From positions 1 to 64,000 of the forward strand of contig JAECYW010000034.1 in assembly GCA_023014335.1 (NCBI GenBank): 64,000 bases of DNA, written 5' to 3'. The position numbers were made by a program, and so were the translations under genes. Below are positions 24,079 to 32,285 of the stretch, in pieces. Below the pieces are notes generated by a model. The model was given only the letters and a program-made list of their open reading frames with translations, did not search any database and was not told the DNA's origin. How positions within the stretch are numbered: position 1 is the first letter of the stretch; each line of letters opens with the position of its first letter. Source of the DNA: Galerina marginata (taxonomy: Eukaryota > Basidiomycota > Agaricomycetes > Agaricales > Galerinaceae).

Positions 24079-24505
24079 TGTAAGATCCATTATATTCTTT
24101 CTTTCGTCAATTCAGCAACTCCTCTCACGAAATACGTCGACTCTTTCATACACGCTTCGGAAAGTCGATATTATGTAACATACGATTATGTAACTTGTAC
24201 TATGTGCCTCGCGTTAGACACGAGGCGAATCTTTATCTTTTTACACCTAAACTTCCATCATCGAGAGTCTCGATGCCCTGTGAACGGCTACAGCTATCGA
24301 CTACGGAAACGGGTGATACCAGGATCAGGCTACCGACTTTGTTTCAAAGTCGGCAGGACGGACAAGAGTGCTGATTCGGCGCTAGCTTGTCTCGTCTGCG
24401 GCCTACCTAGTAATTATCGGTTTGGACTATCTGACGAAGGTCTCACACCTCCGTTCGCCGGCTCCTCGTCTTACGTTCGACTCCTGAGGATCAGTCCACC
24501 TCACA
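24079..24505 (+). repeat. 5' LTR
   Basis: 427 bp, TG...CA bounded. A perfect 9-bp hairpin (CCGACTTTG / CAAAGTCGG, TTT loop) lies at 24333..24353. It is identical to the 3' LTR except T at 24274 versus C at 35077. A frame open across most of the LTR has no recognisable product. Confidence 0.95.
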
Positions 24506-24757
24506 AAGGTGGACACTGTGGGAGCGTTTGACAATCTGGCGACTCAATCCAACATTCGACGTGGATCTTCCAAACCAAATCGTCAATCACGTATTCCTAT
24601 TCGTCCTAGTACAAACCCTTTGAAAGCTAGTTCTGTTAAGTCATCTGTTTCTACCTCCATACTAACAGACTCTCACCCACCACCTCACGAAACCCTTCAA
24701 AGCGCCCAATCGGCGGCATCCGTCGATCTTACGTCTCAACCTCGATCGACCGACGAC

Positions 24758-27700
24758 ATGTCGTCTACTGCCCTTCTTCCTCCGACTAGCACTGTCGGAG
24801 GTGATACCATCTTAATCGATACTTCCGCAAGTGCTCAAGGTCACCCCCATTTTCCGAAGGACGGACCATCAAACGAGCCTAAAATTATGCGGTCAGGTAT
24901 GGAAAACGGATTCGAGAACTCACCGATGGCCGCGATCTGGCAGGAGTTCATAACTGAAACGGAGAATGGTTCATCAACTGCTTCTCGGGCAGCTCTCCTC
25001 GCCAAAAAGCCCTCGTTATCCAGAGAAGAAATCATCGATCTTCGGACGTCCTCCGAGGAGTCGTCGATCCGATTTGGAGTCGAGAAATCTTTATATATGA
25101 CGATCACAACTGTAATTGACGAGCTCCAATCTACGATTCAAAGAATGGTTAGATTAATTCCCGAGAGAGCGACTTACTTCGTTGTAGATCCCGACCGAGT
25201 GGTCAAACAAGTTTTGGCGGGCGCCGAATCGGTCGGACAACTTCACGCGGCTTGGATAGCGATAACACGACGCCTGGAAGTCGCACCGCGATTCATGGAT
25301 AAGTACATAACGGAATATCAAAAGTTCGAGTTCGTTTATTCGCCGGTCTCGACTGTTCAAGATATACATGAAGAGATTAAGCAGAAAAACTCGTTGGACG
25401 ATAAACTGAGAGTTATGCATACCTTGGTCCCACGTCATAATGAAAGATTTTCGGCTCAAGTAGTCTCGAAAATAGGAATGGGTGACGCTTGGGACAAAGT
25501 GCTGACCATTCCGGCGTGGATGAATTTCCAACCATCGTTCATGGATGCACTCGAAAGCCCAACGCACAGTAGGACCAGTTACAAGTCGGGTGATAAGTTC
25601 GTGCTGCCCCCGGAACCGCCTGATTCAAGAAACCTCAGTAAGAAAGTCGGCTTCGCCGGTTCAAAGAGTGTTTTAAATCCTTACGATACTACTCCAACCG
25701 CTTATAAGACTAGCGGAAACTTCTTCACTCCCCCGGATCCTATTTCGGATATGCGCGAGCAAGAGGCTTCTACACCCCGGCCAAAGATAAATAAGGGAAA
25801 GGAACGAGAAACAGAAATATCAAGTCCTGTTCCTCCTAACGTTTTTTACGGACTGGGTCTGCCTTCAGGGCCTTTCATGCCGCCGGAAACCTCGTCGCTC
25901 CTGAACTACAAAAATCTCCATCAATCGTTGGGGACAGCCGCTAAGCAAAGTGGGGCTACAGCAATGAGATCGATTACACTTAGCGCTCCTGGAGGAAACG
26001 GATCGTCTGACGGCAACAATTCGTCACAAAATGGAGATTACCCAGATAGAGGACGAAGTCGTCCCCTACCCGATCCTCCAGTTCGTAGACAGCCTGTAGG
26101 ACCACGTCAGCCAAACTCCCCACCACCACCCCAGGCCCCATCTCCTCCGAGAGGACCATCACCTGGAGGAAACGACTCACCCCCCAGATTCCCTTCGCCG
26201 ATACCCTCTGAAACCCCCTCCCATCATACTCCACGAGAACCTCCAGCGCCTTATGGTACATTCGTACCGACAATCAAAGCTGAAATCAAGATGGATCAAC
26301 TGCCCAAGTGGGACGGAAACCATGACTCAGCTGTCGAATATTTTTGGAAAATACAACAGCTCGCAGCGCTTGGGGGTTACATACCCGAGGCGTTAGGATA
26401 TTGGCTCTGGACAGGACTAAAAGAAGGATCATCAATCCAAATGTGGTTCGCGACATTAGCCCCAGTGGACCAGGTCAGAATGCGCAGCCACTACCTGGAG
26501 TACCTGAAAGGAATTAAAGATAATTACCTTGGCCGTCTGTGGCAAACTAAAATGATCACAGTCTATGAAGGACAATCGTTTAGACAGAGCGGATTTGAGA
26601 ACGAAACACCAATTAATTGGCTCACCAGACGTATCATGTACACAAGGATGTTAGCAAAAGGTGACAACGGCGGCCAGAGAGAAGTTTATCTTATCATGCA
26701 GAGAGCACCAGTATCCTGGAGTTCGGTGATCGCATTTGACTCTATAATGACGACAAGTCAACTGTACGCAAAAATCACCGAGCACGAGAAGGCATTAGTT
26801 CAAGCTTCTCGCCTGGAACAATCAAACTTACTCACATCGGATAACCTGGTATACTCCTTGCGCCGGTTAGGCGTCAGAATGGATAAAGACATAACCAATC
26901 AACCGTCACGCACCTCATCGTCGGGATTACGGCCACGCCAAAAATTCGATACGGAGAAAACGATGGAGGAGACCAAGACAATTAATCTCGCCAGCGATGA
27001 CATTCTCATGACAGAAGTTTACCAAACTTTAAAACAACGTCAACGCCCTCCTCCAAAAGGCGGCTATCCTTTCCCAAAGAACGACCATGTTTCAACCAAA
27101 ATGGGAAAATTACCCCCGTCACCATGCAAATGTTGCGGAAGTTCCAACCACTGGGACAAGGAGTGTCCAGATTACAACGTGGTGGAAGAAACCAGGAAAC
27201 GAAATGGTAACCTAGTGCAAGCAGCAGACACAGACGACGAGTCAGAGCAAGGGTACAGCTCAGCATACAACATCCTCCTAGGTCAAAGACTCAACTCCAA
27301 CCTGACGGATTCCGAAACCAACAAAAACCAGGATTTTGAAACGGCAGTTTCAGAAAGATTAATTGAAATCAATCTTAACGAACGTAAGTCCAGCATCAAC
27401 AGAAGGCAGCCGGAAATCACGGAGGAAGACGACGTCGACGAAATCAAAGCTAGAGACAAGCAGAAGTCGTCGAAACATCTCCTAGAGGAAATTGGAGCAA
27501 TTAACGACGAGGAGGGGATGAAAGGCAGATCACCAGAACCAAATACTTCGTCGAACTTCTCCAACATCCCGGATCCCCCCATAATCGACATCGAGACTCC
27601 TAACCTTCCGAGGCCACCAATATCTACTCCGCTGAGGTTATCTAGACGACGGTTCCCCAAACCAGGCACATCAGCAATCGGGATATCTGTCATATCGATG

Positions 27701-30700
27701 AAAGGTTACTTATGTTCTCGAAAAAACACTATAATCGATTTGCGACTAGACTCTTGTGCGGACATTAGTTTGATCTCAGAGGAATATTTCAACACCCTTA
27801 AGGACGCACCTAAAGTTCAACAAGGGCTTCGGATGAAGCTCTGGCAAGTTACAGACAAAGATTGCTCCCTAAGAGGTTTCGTCAGAATCCCTGTCTTCTG
27901 TAAAACGAAGCAAGACCGGATCATTGAGACGGAGGTCGAAGCCTACATCCTCCCAGGCATGACAGTCCCAATCCTATTAGGAGAAGATTATCAGCAGAAC
28001 TATGAAATAAACGTTTCCAGATCCGTCCAAGAAGGCACCGAAATTCAATACGAGAACGGACTTCATTCGATAGCTGCGGAACCAGTCGACAGGACTAAAG
28101 ACTTCAACAGAGTCAGAGAAAGCGCCCATCTTCAATCCGTCTTTCTCAAGTCCAAGATCCATCGCAGGAACAAGAACAAGAGGCACCGCCAAAAGATTCG
28201 TCAGCAAAAAGAATCTTTAATAGTCCGCGTAGCCGAAGACGTTAGACTAAAGCCAGGCGAAACACGAGTCGTAAAAGTGCAAGGGAACTTTGGTCAAGAC
28301 CGGGAATGGCTTATTGAACGCAACATCCTGACTAACCCCAATGATTCTGTCATCCCTGTCCCTAATGTTTTGATTACAGCCTCAAACCCTCGAGTTCCAC
28401 TAGCCAATCCGTCGACGCATCCCAGGTACCTGAGAAAGGGAGAGATAATAGGTCAACTTATAGCACCGGAGGAATATTTCGACAAACCTAAATCAACGGA
28501 AGAATTGGATGAAATGAGTCGGCGCGCTCTTGCGATTGCAAACATTATATCCTCCCAGATGCCAACAGAAGTCAATATGGGAGAAGATAAAGATAAGGGT
28601 CCAGAAGTCGAAGACGAAGTCAAAGAGCCAGAGCAATATGGACCCAAGACCGCGGCTATGCCTGATATGACGGATCTTCCATCGTCCAAGCTGAGAGAAC
28701 TTATAGACGTCGGTAACCTACCAGAACACTTGAAAGAACGAGCTTGGGCCATGCTCGAAAAACGGATCAACGCTTTTGGATTTGACGGACGACTAGGGCA
28801 ACACCCAGCCAAAGTTCATATTCGGACTCAGGAAGGACAAGTTCCAATATCTGTCCCGATGTACGGTACTTCCCCTGAAAAGAAGAGATTCATTGATGAA
28901 CAAGTAGACAAGTGGTTCGAACAAGACGTAATCGAACCTTCTCGTAGCCCTTGGAGCGCTCCTGTAGTCATCGCATACAGGAACGGGAAACCTCGATTCT
29001 GTATCGATTACCGCAAATTAAACTCTGTCACTATCCCTGATGAATTTCCGATTCCTCGACAGGCTGAAATTCTAGGCTCTCTATCTGGAGCCCAAGTTCT
29101 ATCATCGCTAGACGCTTTATCAGGTTTCACACAATTAGAAATGGATGCTGAACATATAGAGAAAACCGCTTTTCGAACTCACCGGGGGCTCTTCCAGTTC
29201 AAACGAATGCCATTTGGATTACGCAATGGTCCATCCATATTCCAACGAGTAATGCAAGGCGTGCTGGCACCATTCTTATGGATATTCTGCTTGGTATATA
29301 TCGACGATATCGTCATCTACTCCAAATCTTTTGAAGAACACATTGATCACCTGGATAAAGTCTTAGGGGCCGTCGAATCCGCGGGGATCACCTTGTCACC
29401 TTCCAAATGTCATCTTTTCTATGATTCGATTTTATTACTAGGACATAAAGTATCGCGTCTAGGACTATCGACGCACCTAGAGAAAGTGAAAGCAATCCTG
29501 GAACTCAAAAGGCCAACTAAAATTTCGCAGCTTCAGACGTTCCTGGGCATGATCGTATATTTTTCAGCATTTATCCCGTACTATGCGGATCTTTGTGGGC
29601 CTCTCTTCCGCCTTTTAAAGAAAGGAGTGCCATGGAATTGGACAGCTAAGGAGGAAAAGGCCTGGATTGATACGAAGACTGTACTGACTAGAGCTCCAGT
29701 TCTAGGACACCCGACTGAAGGCAAGCCATATCGAGTATACACGGATGCTTCGGACGACGCGTTAGGATGTTGCCTACAACAAGTTCAGCCGATCCTCGTT
29801 AAAGATCTGGAAGGGACAAAAGCTCACGAACAATTAAAGAAAGCTTTTGAGTCCAACTTACCGCCTCCGAAACTCGTTTCTACTCTTTCAGGAAAAAATG
29901 ACGACACAAATTACGAACGAATTTGGGGTGAGACATTCGAGAGTACGACAGTGTTAGTAGAGAGAGTAATCGCTTATTGGTCGCGTACCTTCAAATCGGC
30001 CGAACGTCGATACTCAGCAACGGAACGAGAAGCCTTAGCTGCCAAAGAAGGACTAGTCAAATTTCAACCCTTCATTGAAGGCGAAAGCATTTTATTAATC
30101 ACCGACCATGCAGCTTTGAAATGGGCAAAAACTTACGAGAACGCAAACAGACAATTGGCTGCCTGGGGTGCCGTATTCTCTGCATTCATGCCAGGTCTCG
30201 AAATTATCCACCGACCAGGAAGGATACACTCGAATGTTGATCCGCTTTCGCGACTAGAACGAATTCTCCCAAAACATGTTTCTCCGGTTCGAGATGAATC
30301 CACTCCTATTCAAATGTCCTCGGTCATCGATGCTTGGGAGAGGACTAACGGTAAACCGGCCTTTGTAGCATTTTCCGTGATCGACTGTTTGGAATCCGAG
30401 CACCAATACCGAGTTGTGATGGCGACTACTAGGCGACAAAAGTTATTAGAAAGCAAAAGGCAAGAGCCAAAGCTACCACCAACCGACGAATATTGGGGAG
30501 CTACGCACCCTCCGCCCCAGGTACATGTATCCATGGATTCGTCTCTTAAGACTAAATGGGTCGCTGGTTACTTAAAAGACCCACATTTCAAGAATATCTG
30601 GAAGGACAAAGAATCAGATGTCGACGAATGGAAGAATGGCTATCGATACTTCAAGGACAAAGACGGCCTCCTTTTCTTTAGGGATGAAGACTACCAACCA

Positions 30701-32032
30701 AGGCTGTGCGTACCTAGGGATTATCAACGTGATCTCCTTATTCAAGCACACGAATCCGCCATCGAAACAGCACACGGCGGGCCAGAAAAGCTATGGAATC
30801 GATTAACTCCGCTCTTTTACTGGAAACGAATGAAAGTTGACATCGTTAACTTCTGCAAAACTTGCGACGTCTGTCAGAAAACAAAACCTTCAAACTTCAA
30901 CAAATGGGGTTACCTGATCCCCAACCCAATCCCTAAACGACCGTACGACTCGATTGCGATGGATTTCATTGTCAACCTACCATGGTCAGAGGGATACAAT
31001 GCAATTTACGTGACTGTAGACAGACTCACCAAACACGCTTCCTTCATCCCGGTTGACACTGGACTGGACACGGTCGGATTTGCAGACATTTTCGTAGTAC
31101 GAGTGGCAACCCGGTTCGGCCTCCCGGAAAGTGTGATTTGTGATCGCGACCCAAGATGGACATCTGATTGGTGGCGGGCCGTGGCAAAAAGGTTAGGGGT
31201 AAGAATGGCGCTCTCGTCGTCACATCATCCTCAACACGACGGTCAGACTGAAATTACGAATAAGACTCTCGGCACCATGCTCCGCGCTTTCGTCGACCAA
31301 CACAAAGATACTTGGGCTAAGTGGCTCCCTCTATTGGAGTTTGCGTATAACTCAAGCATTCACAAATCCACGGGAGCTTCCCCCTTTAGCCTCTTGCTAG
31401 GTTTCCAACCACGTTCGCCTTTGGATTTCCTAGTCGCTCAGACTGTACACTCGAAAACCAGAGGATCTAAAGAATTTGACGAGGAACTACGAATGCACAG
31501 AGACAGTGCTCGCCGCGCAATAGCTGAAGCTCAAGCAGAACAAGCACGGTACTACAACCGGGGTCGCCGACCTGCCCCCGAGTTCCAGGAAGGTGATTGG
31601 GTAGTTGTAAATCCTCATTCGTTGGAATGGAAGGAATCCAAAGGAGAAGGTAAGAAACTGAACCCACGATGGATTGGCCCTTTCCAAGTCCTTGAGAAGG
31701 TCAACCCCAAAGTATATCGGCTTCGGATGGGCGACAACTACCCGGGCTCCCCAATTCTCAACATCGAACACTTAAAGAAATATCATTCCGAACTACCGGA
31801 CGGACAACAGTCAGAAGACAGGGCGATTATTCCACAATCAGAAAAACGAGGCGAAAAATCCGAAGAATACGAAATCGAAAAGATCGTTGGGCACAAACGC
31901 CTCCAGTCCGGTCTCCGATTCCTGGTGCGCTGGGAGGGGTATAGCCCTCAGTTTGACACTTGGGCAACAGCCAACGACCTAAAAAACTCCCCTCGAGCTC
32001 TTCGAGAATACAAGCGCCAGCACGGACTCTAG
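24758..32032 (+). CDS. Gag-Pol polyprotein with C-terminal chromodomain
   Basis: Single frame encoding capsid-like Gag and all Pol enzymes without a frameshift. The frame is open from just after the 5' LTR (24509). The first ATG in it is 24758, giving 2424 aa; a non-ATG or spliced start is possible because the upstream residues look coding. Gag has a Pro-rich region, a capsid-like helical part (about 26280-26880) and a CCHC zinc knuckle (C-x2-C-x4-H-x4-C, 27125..27166). The protease active site is DSCAD at 27749, with Cys in place of the usual Gly. The RT shows FCIDYRKLN, MPFGLRNGP and YIDD (29297..29308). RNase H has TDAS near 29740. Integrase follows with an HHCC-type region and D,D,E residues (MDFIVN; ICDRDPRW; HDGQTE). 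The chromodomain (31868..32029, YEIEKIVGHKR...FLVRWEGYS) probably guides integration to chromatin marks. Confidence 0.95.
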   Translation: MSSTALLPPTSTVGGDTILIDTSASAQGHPHFPKDGPSNEPKIMRSGMENGFENSPMAAIWQEFITETENGSSTASRAALLAKKPSLSREEIIDLRTSSEESSIRFGVEKSLYMTITTVIDELQSTIQRMVRLIPERATYFVVDPDRVVKQVLAGAESVGQLHAAWIAITRRLEVAPRFMDKYITEYQKFEFVYSPVSTVQDIHEEIKQKNSLDDKLRVMHTLVPRHNERFSAQVVSKIGMGDAWDKVLTIPAWMNFQPSFMDALESPTHSRTSYKSGDKFVLPPEPPDSRNLSKKVGFAGSKSVLNPYDTTPTAYKTSGNFFTPPDPISDMREQEASTPRPKINKGKERETEISSPVPPNVFYGLGLPSGPFMPPETSSLLNYKNLHQSLGTAAKQSGATAMRSITLSAPGGNGSSDGNNSSQNGDYPDRGRSRPLPDPPVRRQPVGPRQPNSPPPPQAPSPPRGPSPGGNDSPPRFPSPIPSETPSHHTPREPPAPYGTFVPTIKAEIKMDQLPKWDGNHDSAVEYFWKIQQLAALGGYIPEALGYWLWTGLKEGSSIQMWFATLAPVDQVRMRSHYLEYLKGIKDNYLGRLWQTKMITVYEGQSFRQSGFENETPINWLTRRIMYTRMLAKGDNGGQREVYLIMQRAPVSWSSVIAFDSIMTTSQLYAKITEHEKALVQASRLEQSNLLTSDNLVYSLRRLGVRMDKDITNQPSRTSSSGLRPRQKFDTEKTMEETKTINLASDDILMTEVYQTLKQRQRPPPKGGYPFPKNDHVSTKMGKLPPSPCKCCGSSNHWDKECPDYNVVEETRKRNGNLVQAADTDDESEQGYSSAYNILLGQRLNSNLTDSETNKNQDFETAVSERLIEINLNERKSSINRRQPEITEEDDVDEIKARDKQKSSKHLLEEIGAINDEEGMKGRSPEPNTSSNFSNIPDPPIIDIETPNLPRPPISTPLRLSRRRFPKPGTSAIGISVISMKGYLCSRKNTIIDLRLDSCADISLISEEYFNTLKDAPKVQQGLRMKLWQVTDKDCSLRGFVRIPVFCKTKQDRIIETEVEAYILPGMTVPILLGEDYQQNYEINVSRSVQEGTEIQYENGLHSIAAEPVDRTKDFNRVRESAHLQSVFLKSKIHRRNKNKRHRQKIRQQKESLIVRVAEDVRLKPGETRVVKVQGNFGQDREWLIERNILTNPNDSVIPVPNVLITASNPRVPLANPSTHPRYLRKGEIIGQLIAPEEYFDKPKSTEELDEMSRRALAIANIISSQMPTEVNMGEDKDKGPEVEDEVKEPEQYGPKTAAMPDMTDLPSSKLRELIDVGNLPEHLKERAWAMLEKRINAFGFDGRLGQHPAKVHIRTQEGQVPISVPMYGTSPEKKRFIDEQVDKWFEQDVIEPSRSPWSAPVVIAYRNGKPRFCIDYRKLNSVTIPDEFPIPRQAEILGSLSGAQVLSSLDALSGFTQLEMDAEHIEKTAFRTHRGLFQFKRMPFGLRNGPSIFQRVMQGVLAPFLWIFCLVYIDDIVIYSKSFEEHIDHLDKVLGAVESAGITLSPSKCHLFYDSILLLGHKVSRLGLSTHLEKVKAILELKRPTKISQLQTFLGMIVYFSAFIPYYADLCGPLFRLLKKGVPWNWTAKEEKAWIDTKTVLTRAPVLGHPTEGKPYRVYTDASDDALGCCLQQVQPILVKDLEGTKAHEQLKKAFESNLPPPKLVSTLSGKNDDTNYERIWGETFESTTVLVERVIAYWSRTFKSAERRYSATEREALAAKEGLVKFQPFIEGESILLITDHAALKWAKTYENANRQLAAWGAVFSAFMPGLEIIHRPGRIHSNVDPLSRLERILPKHVSPVRDESTPIQMSSVIDAWERTNGKPAFVAFSVIDCLESEHQYRVVMATTRRQKLLESKRQEPKLPPTDEYWGATHPPPQVHVSMDSSLKTKWVAGYLKDPHFKNIWKDKESDVDEWKNGYRYFKDKDGLLFFRDEDYQPRLCVPRDYQRDLLIQAHESAIETAHGGPEKLWNRLTPLFYWKRMKVDIVNFCKTCDVCQKTKPSNFNKWGYLIPNPIPKRPYDSIAMDFIVNLPWSEGYNAIYVTVDRLTKHASFIPVDTGLDTVGFADIFVVRVATRFGLPESVICDRDPRWTSDWWRAVAKRLGVRMALSSSHHPQHDGQTEITNKTLGTMLRAFVDQHKDTWAKWLPLLEFAYNSSIHKSTGASPFSLLLGFQPRSPLDFLVAQTVHSKTRGSKEFDEELRMHRDSARRAIAEAQAEQARYYNRGRRPAPEFQEGDWVVVNPHSLEWKESKGEGKKLNPRWIGPFQVLEKVNPKVYRLRMGDNYPGSPILNIEHLKKYHSELPDGQQSEDRAIIPQSEKRGEKSEEYEIEKIVGHKRLQSGLRFLVRWEGYSPQFDTWATANDLKNSPRALREYKRQHGL

Positions 32033-32111
32033 ACGGAGAATATACGGGAGAACCAGCCTCGTGTTACCTTGTTATTTCCACCTCTGACATTTTCTTCATT
32101 TATTTTTATAG

Positions 32112-32285
32112 ATCTCTCTCACGTCGTATCAGTGATAATCTCTCAATCCTCAACATTCCCTCCTTCGTTCGTTTCACTTCTTCCCCACTTTGAACAAATC
32201 CCTTCCGTCGAGAGGCCCCTGCTTCGGGGACCGCTCGCTGAAAGGACGAAACTTGATCCTGCTTCGGGGCCAAGCTTCATTGACG
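32112..32285 (+). promoter_or_regulatory. Leader between Gag-Pol and the second ORF, preceded by a 3' splice-site-like signal
   Basis: Just upstream, CTGAC (32084..32088), a pyrimidine-rich run and TAG (ending 32111) form a textbook branch point and acceptor. The leader then has a short direct repeat (CCTGCTTCGGGG twice) before the ORF2 ATG. A spliced subgenomic RNA for ORF2 is an inference; no donor was fixed. Confidence 0.35.

Noticed and set aside
24052..24531. A roughly 160-codon frame across the 5' LTR (and the same in the 3' LTR)
   Set aside because: It is a by-product of the LTR sequence, stops shortly after the LTR, is not continuous with Gag and has no recognisable domain.
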